Positions 23,333 through 31,289 of a stretch of 43,737 nucleotides of DNA are shown here, one piece after another (position 1 is the stretch's first letter; every line of letters starts with the position of its first letter). Location: IMG/VR virus record IMGVR_UViG_3300005607_000023, positions 1 through 43,737 of that record; one strand, 5' to 3'. Origin of the DNA: a virus. The notes beneath the pieces are model-generated. The model saw nothing but the letters and a program-made list of their open reading frames with translations, made no database searches and was not told the DNA's origin. Position numbers and translations under genes: made by a program.

Positions 23333-23601
23333 TTCGCAGCGGCCTGTTCGCGAGCGAGTGCCTCGGGAGACGCAACGATTGCCGCATCAACCACCTTGCC
23401 GAACGACCGGGAACCCTTGTGGTACCCTTCCTCGATCGAGGCCGCGATGAGGGCCATCAACTTGGGCACCTCCCTGGCGTCGATCGCAAGCTGCCCAGTC
23501 CGCAGCGCCTGTGTCACGTTGGCCGACGCAGCGTCCTTCATGACCTCCATCAACGTCCAGGAGGCTTTGTTCAGCATGTCGCGAGGGTTCTTCTCTCCCA
23601 T
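23311..23601 (-). CDS. Small unknown protein (possible frameshifted longer form)
   Basis: The 96-residue product starts at ATG 23601 with a near-ideal AGGAGGTG Shine-Dalgarno. It looks helical throughout (SWTLMEVMKDAASANVTQAL, then EVPKLMALIAASIEEGYHK) with a basic Ala/Lys-rich end (REQAAAKKNAGRP). No family recognised. A good promoter-like sequence lies upstream. The final codons contain an A_AAA_AAC heptamer and a stem-loop, so a 110-residue -1 form may also be made. It is the first gene of a run leading to the ClpP-like and helicase genes. Confidence 0.78.
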   Translation of the reverse strand: MGEKNPRDMLNKASWTLMEVMKDAASANVTQALRTGQLAIDAREVPKLMALIAASIEEGYHKGSRSFGKVVDAAIVASPEALAREQAAAKKNAGRP

Positions 23602-23616
23602 GGTGCACCTCCTGAG

Positions 23617-23645
23617 ATTGTAGCCGCCTACTTAGAGCCAGTAAA
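23617..23645 (-). promoter_or_regulatory. Sigma70-like promoter for the 23601-to-19425 gene run
   Basis: TTTACT (23645-23640), 17 bases and TACAAT (23622-23617) on the minus strand give four and five of six consensus matches, with the Shine-Dalgarno of the 96-residue gene just downstream. The -35 TTTAC is similar to that before the Hc1-like gene. Confidence 0.5.
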
Positions 23646-23663
23646 CCCGCGGAGGGGATCTCG

Positions 23664-25130
23664 ATGGCACCATCGCTCAAAGAACGGTACGACCGACGCC
23701 TACAGCAATCGCTCCAGGAACGCGCAAGGGCAGCTGACGCACAGCTGCTGGCTGAACAGAAGACTGTTCAGCTCCTCCTCGAAGCGATGAACGAAGAAGA
23801 CCTGCAGAAAGTCGGTGCGATCGTCCAGAAGCTCAACACCATCAAGTCGCCCGAGCTCCCGGCGCTGTCGGCAGCGATCGACCAGGCACAGGCTGAGCTC
23901 AACAAGTACACGGGAGGTGGCCCCATCACTGCGGCCTGGACGAAGTTGAAGAGCCTCGTCGGCGTCGACAACCCGGTTGTCAAGATCACGACGTTCGCTG
24001 ATGCCCTCGAGCGTGGGTTCTCCCAGATCCCACAGATCCTGAAGAACAACGGTGTCGACCTGTCGAAGGCTGACCTGAACAAGAGCCTCGCCAGCACGTT
24101 GCAGACCCAATTCACGGGTGCCAACGGTGGCGAGGGCGGCATGAAGTCCGACGTCACGGGCACCGCAGGCAACAAGGAAAAGACCGACATCCCCAAGCCC
24201 GCACCGGCGACGGGTGCAAAGAGCGACACGCAGCTCGCCAACACCAGCTTCGGTGGAAAAGGTGACGAAGACAAGCTCGACATCCCAGGCCCAGAAGCAA
24301 AAGCACCGACGCCTGCCAGGACGCCACCTGAACCGAAGCACAACGGTGGACAGGACCAGCCACCCAAGCGGCCCGGCATCGCGCCAAGGCCCCCGCAGAA
24401 GGGCAGCAAGGCCAGCGAACCGACCGACAAAGAGAAAGAGCGTGCTGCGTTCTCTCCGAGCCAACGGGACTGGTTCAAGAAGGGCCAAGCTGAGGGACAG
24501 GAGCTCGACGAAGCCAAGCCGCCGAAGGGCGTCTCTGGCGAGGAGAAGCTGAAGAACATCGCGGCCCAGCTCCGGAAGGCACTGGCACCGGGTGGCCTCT
24601 TCGGCGCGTTCAAGCAGGTCCCCTACATCAATGGCGACGTCCTGACCAAGGAGCTGTTGCAGGCTCCCCTCAAGGTGTTCTCCAACGTTGTCAAGCGCGT
24701 CCAGGCTGGAGCAAAAGCCGCTGAGATCGCACCCGACATGAAGGGCCAGATCCAGGGCCAGGGCGGCGACCAGACGAAGGGAGCCAACACTGCCGAACCC
24801 GCCCAACAGACGGGCCAGACGCAACCTCCCCAGCCGGGAAAGCCGACGACAGCGACGACGGGCACCACCGGCACCGGCGAGCAGACGCCCGTCGGACCGG
24901 GACAGGCACGCGGTGGAGGGGCTGAGGTCAAGAACCAGAAGCCACGGTCCGGGGCCCAAGCGCAGAACTTCCGCGCGGGGCTCGACAGGATCTACAAGGG
25001 CGCTGGCATCCGCCCCGAGGATGGCCAAAAGGTGTTGAAGTACCTCATCAACAACAACCTCATCGATCGTTCAGCGATCGAGACGCACGGCACCTCGGGC
25101 GGGACGATCGGCAAGCCGAACGCCGCCTAG
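23664..25130 (+). CDS. Unknown, largely disordered protein on the plus strand
   Basis: The 488-residue product starts at ATG 23664 with GGAGGGG upstream. It has an N-terminal helical, probably coiled-coil part (residues 1-60: LKERYDRRLQQSLQERARAA, QLLLEAMNEEDLQKVGAIVQ), a second folded stretch (about 85-150), then long Gly/Pro/Lys/Gln/Thr-rich regions (150-285 and 370-435) that look disordered, with a folded island at 295-355 (KLKNIAAQLRKALAPGGLFG) and a C-terminal helix (LDRIYKGAGIRPEDGQKVLK). No membrane segment or enzyme motif is seen. A virion or scaffold-like function is possible. It is convergent with and overlaps the GroEL-like gene by 4 bases. Confidence 0.82.
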   Translation: MAPSLKERYDRRLQQSLQERARAADAQLLAEQKTVQLLLEAMNEEDLQKVGAIVQKLNTIKSPELPALSAAIDQAQAELNKYTGGGPITAAWTKLKSLVGVDNPVVKITTFADALERGFSQIPQILKNNGVDLSKADLNKSLASTLQTQFTGANGGEGGMKSDVTGTAGNKEKTDIPKPAPATGAKSDTQLANTSFGGKGDEDKLDIPGPEAKAPTPARTPPEPKHNGGQDQPPKRPGIAPRPPQKGSKASEPTDKEKERAAFSPSQRDWFKKGQAEGQELDEAKPPKGVSGEEKLKNIAAQLRKALAPGGLFGAFKQVPYINGDVLTKELLQAPLKVFSNVVKRVQAGAKAAEIAPDMKGQIQGQGGDQTKGANTAEPAQQTGQTQPPQPGKPTTATTGTTGTGEQTPVGPGQARGGGAEVKNQKPRSGAQAQNFRAGLDRIYKGAGIRPEDGQKVLKYLINNNLIDRSAIETHGTSGGTIGKPNAA

Positions 25131-26341
25131 TCTTCCAGGTAAGCTCCCAAGTCCAGGAGGGTCTTGATACACCTGTCGGCATGGACCCTCGCTGCCATCT
25201 CCGTCGCCACCAGCTCTCCCGTCTCGGTCACTCCGAAGTCAACGGCAGACTTGACAGCACGCAGTGCATTGTCGATCCCCTGTGAGCAGACCACGTAGTC
25301 TTTGTCATCGGGCAACCGGATGACTACGTGGTTGGGTGACAGCGACTTGATGCGCTTGTCGAACAGTTTCCCCTTGTCATCGACCTGTTCATCCTCACGG
25401 CGCTTCCGCAGGTTCGCCACGTGAGCGGCGACAGCTGCATGGGTCGATGAGTTGGCGACCACGGTCCGGCCCTTGAAGACAGTCACCTGATCCACGTGCG
25501 GAGCTTCATGGAACTTGATGCCGCTGATCAGGTCGCCCTTCAAGCTCGACACCAGGTCGCAGCCGCAGACGACCGACAGGTCATTGAGAGAGTTCATCCC
25601 CTCGAGATCGAACTTGACAGCGATGGGCAACACGCGGAGGCTGCCCCGGTCGTAATTGACCTTCAGGGTGTGCTTCACGTCGTCGCTCATCCCACGGACG
25701 AACAGGACGACGGGTTCCTTCGCTTCAGCGGCGGCCTCCAGGAGGTGGTGGATCTCCGACACCTCTTCGATGTAGCCGTCGATGCAGACCACCCGGGGCT
25801 TGACGAAGCTGACGTCAAGAGCCAGGATGGGCGTCAGGTCGAAGGTGTAGCCCCTGACCAGCTCGACAGAAGGCGTGGACGAGTGAGTCTTCTCAATGAT
25901 GATGCGACCGCCGAAACCCGCCAGCTGGAGCGCCTGTTGGAGCATCGCTGCAGTCCTGACACCGGCTCGCGAAGTGTGCAGGCGGACGATCCTCTCTACG
26001 TCAGAGGCAGTCGAGGCCCGGGGGACCACATGCTGCGGCAGTTGTCGCCCACCGCGAGCCTCCAGTCTTTCCAAGACGAGCTCAATGGTGCGGTCAAAGC
26101 CACCGGGACCGAGCTTTTCTGCCCGGAGGGCGTGGGTCATCAGGGCTTCGTGGATCGCCCTGTCAAACGCTGGTGCGTGTTTCGTGTTGAACACGACCTG
26201 CATGTGGGTGTGGACGAGCGGGCGGCCCCTGTCGCGGACCAACGCAGTCGCGATCTTTTTCACTGTCGCGAGCTTGTTACGGACCCGCCTGAGCGCGGCA
26301 GTTGGCTCGGTGTTGACGTCTCCCACCAGGAGACTGTACAC
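25127..26341 (-). CDS. Truncated GroEL-like protein (apical and intermediate domain)
   Basis: The 404-residue product carries a region that follows the chaperonin apical domain: GGRIIIEKTHSSTPSVELVR (compare GVITVEDG...ELDVVEG in GroEL), FVKPRVVCIDGYIEEVSEIH, LLEAAAEAKEPVVLFVRGMS and SSLKGDLISGIKF. The part before it resembles the intermediate domain, and the C-terminal DNALRAVKSAVDFGVTETGE resembles RxEDALxAxRAAVEEGVVxGGG. It is about 140 residues shorter than GroEL (about 545), and the equatorial ATP-binding signature (GDGTTT) is not visible. It may bind unfolded phage proteins without an ATP cycle, or cooperate with host GroEL. GTG 26341 is the likely start but lacks a well-spaced Shine-Dalgarno. 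Confidence 0.8.
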   Translation of the reverse strand: MYSLLVGDVNTEPTAALRRVRNKLATVKKIATALVRDRGRPLVHTHMQVVFNTKHAPAFDRAIHEALMTHALRAEKLGPGGFDRTIELVLERLEARGGRQLPQHVVPRASTASDVERIVRLHTSRAGVRTAAMLQQALQLAGFGGRIIIEKTHSSTPSVELVRGYTFDLTPILALDVSFVKPRVVCIDGYIEEVSEIHHLLEAAAEAKEPVVLFVRGMSDDVKHTLKVNYDRGSLRVLPIAVKFDLEGMNSLNDLSVVCGCDLVSSLKGDLISGIKFHEAPHVDQVTVFKGRTVVANSSTHAAVAAHVANLRKRREDEQVDDKGKLFDKRIKSLSPNHVVIRLPDDKDYVVCSQGIDNALRAVKSAVDFGVTETGELVATEMAARVHADRCIKTLLDLGAYLED

Positions 26342-26344
26342 CCC

Positions 26345-26767
26345 TCAGTGAGCGTAGTGGATGAGAAGGTGACCCGTGATGATGTCGTACGCGAGCTTGC
26401 AAAGACCCCCAGCTGCTCCGGTCGCCGCGGTGACCGCTACACCCTTGATGACCCAGTTGGCGGTGCTGATCCACTTGATGACGCCCTTGACTTTCTGGTA
26501 CAAGCCCTCATCCTTGTCGTAGATCGCCTTGTGGACTTCATCGAGTGTCTTCCCCTGCGTGTCCACGCACGTCTTGACCACCTTGAGGTCCTGCTCGATG
26601 GCATCGATCTTGCTCACCTTCTCCATCAAGCTGTCGAAGCCACCGTTCAGGACGTGGGCGTCCTCGAGCTTCTTGTCGAGCTTCTCCAGGACGGTGTCCT
26701 GTCGAGCGAGGTGCTCAGCGAGTTCGGCGGTGGACGGACCTGACGCCTGCTTTTTCTTGGTGGCCAT
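26345..26767 (-). CDS. Coiled-coil protein with C-terminal membrane segment
   Basis: The 140-residue product starts at ATG 26767, with GAGAG upstream. Residues 12-85 form a likely coiled coil (LAEHLARQDTVLEKLDKKLE, KIDAIEQDLKVVKTCVDTQG), followed by an AIYDKDEGLYQKVKGVIKW stretch reminiscent of short phage membrane proteins. Residues about 103-122 (ANWVIKGVAVTAATGAAGGL) form a possible membrane segment. The stop is 3 bases before the GroEL-like start, so the two are co-transcribed. A role in the host membrane (holin accessory, membrane anchoring) is possible but not shown. Confidence 0.78.
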   Translation of the reverse strand: MATKKKQASGPSTAELAEHLARQDTVLEKLDKKLEDAHVLNGGFDSLMEKVSKIDAIEQDLKVVKTCVDTQGKTLDEVHKAIYDKDEGLYQKVKGVIKWISTANWVIKGVAVTAATGAAGGLCKLAYDIITGHLLIHYAH

Positions 26768-27002
26768 GCTCTCTCGCGTCGCGCGTTAAGGACCCTGATC
26801 CCTAGAGATCCCTGCCACCACTCACCGCATTCCGCTGATCCGCTTTCCGCTAGATCTTCGATCTACACTGAGTGGTGTCGTTGGACACCGAGTAGCCGGC
26901 ATCCACTCGTAACTATTGGCACGCGCTGGCATTCTGGAACGATGCCCGACGAGTGAACAATGGTGAACAGAAGAGTGCGGTGAGGCTTACTATCTGCTCA
27001 CC
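26768..27002. promoter_or_regulatory. Structured non-coding region between divergent operons
   Basis: No gene is seen in 235 bases. It holds GATCCCT twice 10 bases apart (26797-26803, 26807-26813), three TCCGCT direct repeats (26831, 26839, 26846), TAGATC-TTC-GATCTA (26851-26865), GGTGTC-GTTG-GACACC (26874-26889), CACCACTC/GAGTGGTG (26816-26823 and 26870-26877) and CTCACCGCA/TGCGGTGAG (26821-26829 and 26976-26984). It must carry promoters for both flanking operons; operator sites or an origin-like element are possible. Confidence 0.7.
26964..26993 (+). promoter_or_regulatory. Candidate promoter of the glycan cluster
   Basis: TGAACA (26964-26969), 18 bases, TACTAT (26988-26993), then 9 bases to GTG 27003. 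No Shine-Dalgarno lies at normal distance, so the transcript may be leaderless or nearly so. It shares its pattern with the elements at 31520 and 42264. Confidence 0.45.
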
Positions 27003-28994
27003 GTGTTCGACTTCAACCAGAGCATCTTTGGGCCCGACATCAGCGTTCCTCCCACTGCCAGGGTGATCTTTGTCTCCGACCTGTTCGTAGAAGACTACGT
27101 CGGGGGAGCTGAGCTGACCAGCCAAGCGCTGATCGACGCAGCACCGGTAGAGGTCTACAAGCTGCACTCGAAGGACGTCAGCATGTCGCTGCTGCAACAG
27201 CACGCCGACAAGTTCTGGATCTTCGGGAACTTTGCGCAGATGAACCCGCAGCTCATCCCCAGCATCGTCGGCAACCTGCGGTACAGCATGCTTGAGTACG
27301 ACTTCAAGTACTGCCGATCGAGGTCACCCGAGAAGCACCTGGTCGAGCACCGGATGCCGTGCGACTGCCACAACCAGATGAACGGAAAGATCGTCAGCGC
27401 TTTCTTCTACGGAGCGATGGGGATCTGGTGGATGTCCCAGAAGCAGAAGGAACGCTACTTCACGCTGTTCCCCTTCCTCCAGGAACGTACCAACACCGTC
27501 CTGTCGAGCGTCTTCGACGCCAAGACCCTGGGCCTGCTCAAAGCCCTCCGCCAGAAGTACGCTGGCACTGAGCGCAAGGGCTGGATCGTCTTGGGCAGCG
27601 ACTCGTGGATCAAGGGCGCTGACGATGCCAAGGCATGGTGCGTCAACAACGGGAAGCAGTACGAAGTCCTGTGGAACCTGCCCTACCACCAGCTGCTCGA
27701 GAAGCTCGCTCAGGCCGAGGGCTTCGTGTACCTGCCTCGTGGTGGGGACACCTGTCCGCGCATGGTCATCGAGGCAAAGCTCCTCGGTTGCAAGCTGCAG
27801 CTCAACGACAACGTGATGCACAAGGACGAGGAGTGGTTCGACACTGACGACCTCGACAGCATCAGCGACTACCTCTTCGTCTCTCCACAGACGTTCTGGA
27901 CTGGCATCAAAAACGCGATGGACTATCGGCCCAGCATCAGCGGTTACACCACGTGCTACAACTGCGTCAAGCAGGAATACCCGTTCGAACAGTGTATCCG
28001 ATCGATGTTGGCTTTCTGCGATGAGGTCTGTGTGGTCGACGGCGGGTCCACTGACGGCACCCGGCAACGCCTATGGGAGCTCGTCAAAGAGTTCGACACT
28101 GAGAAGAAGATCCCTGAGACCTTCATCTCTGACCTCGATGCGATCGGAGCTGACAACACCCGATGGGTCTGTGATAGCGGACGCTTGAAGGTCAAGGTCG
28201 TCCCACGTGACTGGACCACGAAACGCCACCCCGTCTTCGACGGCATGCAGAAGGCCGAGGCACGGAAGATGTGCACCGGCGAGTTCTGCTGGCAGATGGA
28301 CAGCGACGAGATCGTCCACGAGGAGGACTACAAGAAGATTCAGGACCTGTGCCGGATGTTGCCCAAGCAAGCCGACATCATGTGCCTGCCCGTCATCGAG
28401 TACTGGGGCGGTGCCGACAAAGTCCGTGTCGACATCCAGCCGTGGAAGTGGCGCTTGAGCCGCAACCTTCCCCACATCACCCACGGCATCCCAGCCGAGC
28501 TCCGCGCCACCGATGCCAACGGCGAGGCCTATGCCAAGCCGGGAACCGACGGCTGCGACATGATCGACGTCAACGGCCAACGGCTGCCGTGCCTCAACTT
28601 CTACTCTCCCGATGTCGAGCAGGTCCGCCAGATCGCGATGCTGGGCAACGAGGAGGCGCGCAAGCAGTACGAAGCCTGGCTGAACCAGGTCGCTGCTAGC
28701 TTGCCTGGCGTCTACCACTACTCCTGGTATGACCTGCCCCGCAAGATCAGGCTCTACCGAGATTACTGGCAGAACCACTGGAATGCTCTGTGGGACAAGG
28801 ACACCTCGGACACGGCCGAGAACAACATGATGTTCGGCAAGCCGTGGAGCGAAGTCACCGACGAGGACATCGCCAAACGCGCCCAGGAGATGAAGGAGAA
28901 GCTGGGCGGGTGGATCTGGCACAAGCCGTGGGACGGCAAGGCGACCACGCCGAGCGTGTACATCCAGCGGTCACAGCCCAAGATCATGCAATGA
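27003..28994 (+). CDS. Two-domain glycosyltransferase (GT-B then GT-A fusion)
   Basis: The 663-residue product joins two enzymes. Residues about 1-305 look like a GT-B (GT4-type) domain, with GWIVLGSDSWIKGADDAKAW and FVYLPRGGDTCPRMVIEAKL, where the last stretch matches the donor-binding E-x7-E-like region. Residues about 311-663 are a GT-A (GT2-type) domain: YTTCYNCVKQEYPFEQCIRS, VDGGSTDGT near 345 and the metal-binding DSD at 433-435. It would add two sugars in succession or one sugar and a branch. Translation is taken from GTG 27003, close to a TACTAT element, without a Shine-Dalgarno. It is the first gene of the plus-strand cluster. Confidence 0.88.
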   Translation: MFDFNQSIFGPDISVPPTARVIFVSDLFVEDYVGGAELTSQALIDAAPVEVYKLHSKDVSMSLLQQHADKFWIFGNFAQMNPQLIPSIVGNLRYSMLEYDFKYCRSRSPEKHLVEHRMPCDCHNQMNGKIVSAFFYGAMGIWWMSQKQKERYFTLFPFLQERTNTVLSSVFDAKTLGLLKALRQKYAGTERKGWIVLGSDSWIKGADDAKAWCVNNGKQYEVLWNLPYHQLLEKLAQAEGFVYLPRGGDTCPRMVIEAKLLGCKLQLNDNVMHKDEEWFDTDDLDSISDYLFVSPQTFWTGIKNAMDYRPSISGYTTCYNCVKQEYPFEQCIRSMLAFCDEVCVVDGGSTDGTRQRLWELVKEFDTEKKIPETFISDLDAIGADNTRWVCDSGRLKVKVVPRDWTTKRHPVFDGMQKAEARKMCTGEFCWQMDSDEIVHEEDYKKIQDLCRMLPKQADIMCLPVIEYWGGADKVRVDIQPWKWRLSRNLPHITHGIPAELRATDANGEAYAKPGTDGCDMIDVNGQRLPCLNFYSPDVEQVRQIAMLGNEEARKQYEAWLNQVAASLPGVYHYSWYDLPRKIRLYRDYWQNHWNALWDKDTSDTAENNMMFGKPWSEVTDEDIAKRAQEMKEKLGGWIWHKPWDGKATTPSVYIQRSQPKIMQ

Positions 28995-29410
28995 CCCACA
29001 CCCACTGCAACTGGTGCCTTGCTCTCAAGGACACCTGTCGGTGCGAGGAGGATCCCATGACCGAGAAGAAAGCCTACGTCCCCGTCGTCGTCGAGTCGCC
29101 TTACGCGGGCGACATCGAAAGGAACCTGCGCTATGTCCGCGCTTGCATGCGCGACTGCCTGCTCCGCGGGGAGGCGCCCTACGCCAGCCATGCCCTGTAC
29201 ACCCAACCCGGAGTCCTCCGCGATGAGGTCCCTGAAGAGCGCCAGCACGGCATCGAGGCAGGCTTCGCTTTCCGGCCGCTGATGAAGAAGACCGTCGTCT
29301 ACACCGACCTCGGCTACAGCACCGGCATGAAGTACGGCATCAAGCACGCCGAAGAGATCGGTCACCCGATCGAGTACCGCACCCTCGGCGGGGAGTGGAC
29401 GCAAAAGTGA
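28991..29410 (+). CDS. DUF7768-like protein (nucleoside deoxyribosyltransferase-like fold)
   Basis: From ATG 28991 (ATGA overlap with the previous stop) the product has 139 residues; an internal ATG at 29057 has a stronger GAGGAGG Shine-Dalgarno and gives 117. The core (VVVESPYAGDIERNLRYVRA, RGEAPYASHALYTQ, ERQHGIEAGFAF, VVYTDLGYSTGMKYGI) fits the small phage proteins now called DUF7768, which are related to nucleoside 2-deoxyribosyltransferases. The N-terminal extension holds HCNWCLALKDTCRC, a possible metal-binding knuckle. Function in a glycan cluster is unclear: it may handle nucleotides or nucleotide-sugars. Confidence 0.78.
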   Translation: MTHTHCNWCLALKDTCRCEEDPMTEKKAYVPVVVESPYAGDIERNLRYVRACMRDCLLRGEAPYASHALYTQPGVLRDEVPEERQHGIEAGFAFRPLMKKTVVYTDLGYSTGMKYGIKHAEEIGHPIEYRTLGGEWTQK

Positions 29411-30132
29411 GGATCGTCAACGTCAAGCAGAAACTCGAGGAGATGGGCGTCGCCCTCGACTCGATCGTGATGGGTGACTTCGACTACATCGGAGAGTACA
29501 CCGCCAAGCGCGACCGGAAGCCGGGCGACCCGAACTACAAGAAGTACGGTGCCTACTACCGCTCGAACTACGAACGCGGCATCCTCATCTACTACCTCAT
29601 CAGGCAGCACAACCTCCAGTCGTTCTTGGAGATCGGCTTCGGCCGGGGATACGCGACCTTCTGCGCTGCTCGTGCCTTCCACGATGCTGGCATCTCTGGC
29701 AAGATCGTGACCGTCGAGCCCAACCTGGACGAGAAGTACCTCGCCGCGTTGCAACAGGTCTTCCCGGGTGACTGGTTCAAATACGTCCAGTTCGCCAAGG
29801 GCACCTCGCAGCAGGTCTTGCCTCACATCACCGACCACTTCGACCTGGTCTACATCGATGGTGACCACTCCTACGCCGGCACCAAGCACGACTGGGAGAA
29901 GACGAAGGACCTGTGGGACAAGTTCCTGCTGTTCGATGACTACCACCTGCCGTCGAAGGGTGACCCAGGCATCCAGTGCTCGCAACTCATCAACGAGATC
30001 GACGATCCGTCGAAGGAGCTCATCATCATGGACCGCCGGATGTTTTTCGATGACAGGCAGTTCACCGACGAGCAGATCGACTACGGGCAGGTCTTGCTGA
30101 CCAAACCAGGAGTGGGCCGTGACGATTGGTGA
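29407..30132 (+). CDS. SAM-dependent methyltransferase (class I)
   Basis: The 241-residue product starts at GTG 29407 as a GTGA overlap; a longer frame to 29395 is less likely. The Rossmann-type motif I FLEIGFGRGYATF is near residues 73-85, the post-I acidic residue is in GKIVTVEPN, and DLVYIDGDHSYAGTKHDW (about 145-162) matches the Methyltransf_24-type IDGxH motif. These enzymes methylate diverse acceptors, often sugars in glycan clusters. The surrounding glycosyltransferases suggest O-methylation of a sugar (capping or decorating a glycan). Confidence 0.88.
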   Translation: MRIVNVKQKLEEMGVALDSIVMGDFDYIGEYTAKRDRKPGDPNYKKYGAYYRSNYERGILIYYLIRQHNLQSFLEIGFGRGYATFCAARAFHDAGISGKIVTVEPNLDEKYLAALQQVFPGDWFKYVQFAKGTSQQVLPHITDHFDLVYIDGDHSYAGTKHDWEKTKDLWDKFLLFDDYHLPSKGDPGIQCSQLINEIDDPSKELIIMDRRMFFDDRQFTDEQIDYGQVLLTKPGVGRDDW

Positions 30133-30541
30133 GAAGCAGCACACCGGTCACCAGTGGTCACCGCCTGAGGGACACGACTACACCAAGGTTCCTGTTGTCA
30201 GGTACCAGGACGGTACGTACGGATGCGCCCGCCCACCAAGGGGTTGGGAGTGCACGCGCGTACCAGCGCATGACGGTCCCTGTGCTGCAATCCAGGTGGT
30301 CGAAACAAAGCCCAAGTTCATTCCCGGATGTGATACACCCGAGAAGCAGAGTGAGGCTGTTCAAGCGTGGCAACGCGAACACGATAAGAAGCACACACCA
30401 CCTGGCAAGACGTACCGTTATTCGGGCGCCATCGGCGGTGCGTACACCTGGGAGACGACTGGCACCTCAATCGGTCAGGTCGTTGTAGTTCGGTGTTCAT
30501 GCGGGGAGGCAATCGATGTCTCAGACTACGATAACTGGTGA
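30119..30541 (+). CDS. Unknown Cys-rich protein
   Basis: The 140-residue product starts at GTG 30119 with AGGAG 7-8 bases upstream and overlaps the methyltransferase by 14 bases. Cysteines occur in two groups: CARPPRGWECTRVPAHDGPC (about residues 36-55) and RCSCGEAIDVS near the C-terminus, which suggests zinc binding. The rest is polar with Trp, Tyr and Gly and looks weakly folded. I know no family. It is followed by a 26-base overlap with the next glycosyltransferase. Confidence 0.68.
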   Translation: MTIGEKQHTGHQWSPPEGHDYTKVPVVRYQDGTYGCARPPRGWECTRVPAHDGPCAAIQVVETKPKFIPGCDTPEKQSEAVQAWQREHDKKHTPPGKTYRYSGAIGGAYTWETTGTSIGQVVVVRCSCGEAIDVSDYDNW

Positions 30542-31289
30542 GAACCGCTTCGTCTTCGTAGCGCCGATGTTCAATGCGTCGGCCTACGTGAGCCAGATGC
30601 TGGCGTCCGTTGTGGGTCAGTCATACGCCAACTGGCAGGTCATCTTGATCGATGACGTCAGCGACCGCGACGAGGTCATCAAGCAGTCGGAGATCATCCG
30701 GAGCTGGAAACACCTCCTCCACGAGGACGGTGCTGGCCTGCCCGAAGAGAAGCACAAGATCCGGGTCATCTGGAACGATTCGAAGAAGTGGGAGGTCGCC
30801 AACGTGCTGCACGGGATCAGCCTGTGCCAGCCCACTGACATCGTCTGCCGCCTCGATGCCGACGACTGGCTGACAGAGCTCGATGCTCTGGCGATGCTCA
30901 ACGCGGCGTACATGCACTTCAACGCTGACTGCGTGTGGACCGCCCACCGGTGGGGCTTCAGCGACAAGAACATCAGCGCCAACCTGCCTGACGGTGCGGA
31001 CCCCTACAAGCACCCGTGGGTGTCGAGCCACCTGAAGACGTTCCGCAAGAGCCTCCTCGACGGCGTCAACGACCAGAACTTCCGGGGTGAAGACGGCAAC
31101 TACATCCGCCGCGCCGGGGACCAAGCGATCTACCTGCCAGTCCTCCACCAGGCTCGCAAGCGGATCTTCATCCCGCGGGTCATGTACCACTACACCATCA
31201 ACGACGTCCCGGAGACGTACCAGACCGACGACGCGCGCTTCCAGCGCGACGAAGCCTTGTTCCTCAGGGCGAGAGGGTTCGTGCAATGA
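30516..31289 (+). CDS. GT2-type glycosyltransferase
   Basis: The 257-residue product begins at ATG 30516 with GGGGAGG 6-9 bases upstream. It shows the GT2 layout: FVAPMFNASAYVSQMLASVV, QSYANWQVILIDDVS (nucleotide-binding region), and RLDADDWL with the metal-binding DADD at about 114-117. The C-terminal half carries WTAHRWGFS and FRGEDGNYIRRAGDQAIYL, the acceptor-side part. It would transfer a sugar from a nucleotide-sugar to a growing chain or protein. No membrane segment is present, so it is probably cytoplasmic. Confidence 0.88.
   Translation: MSQTTITGENRFVFVAPMFNASAYVSQMLASVVGQSYANWQVILIDDVSDRDEVIKQSEIIRSWKHLLHEDGAGLPEEKHKIRVIWNDSKKWEVANVLHGISLCQPTDIVCRLDADDWLTELDALAMLNAAYMHFNADCVWTAHRWGFSDKNISANLPDGADPYKHPWVSSHLKTFRKSLLDGVNDQNFRGEDGNYIRRAGDQAIYLPVLHQARKRIFIPRVMYHYTINDVPETYQTDDARFQRDEALFLRARGFVQ

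Noticed and set aside
23289-23334. Plus-strand terminator (stem followed by T8)
   Set aside because: No plus-strand transcript is expected to end there; the T-run is the reverse of Lys-Lys-Asn codons. The same stem is better viewed with the A_AAA_AAC heptamer, though either is unproven.
23700-25028. Long antisense open frame (442 codons) opposite the disordered plus-strand gene
   Set aside because: Composition is Leu/Arg/Val-rich as expected for the reverse of a GC-biased gene. It has no good start, and the plus-strand frame has a Shine-Dalgarno and neighbour overlap.
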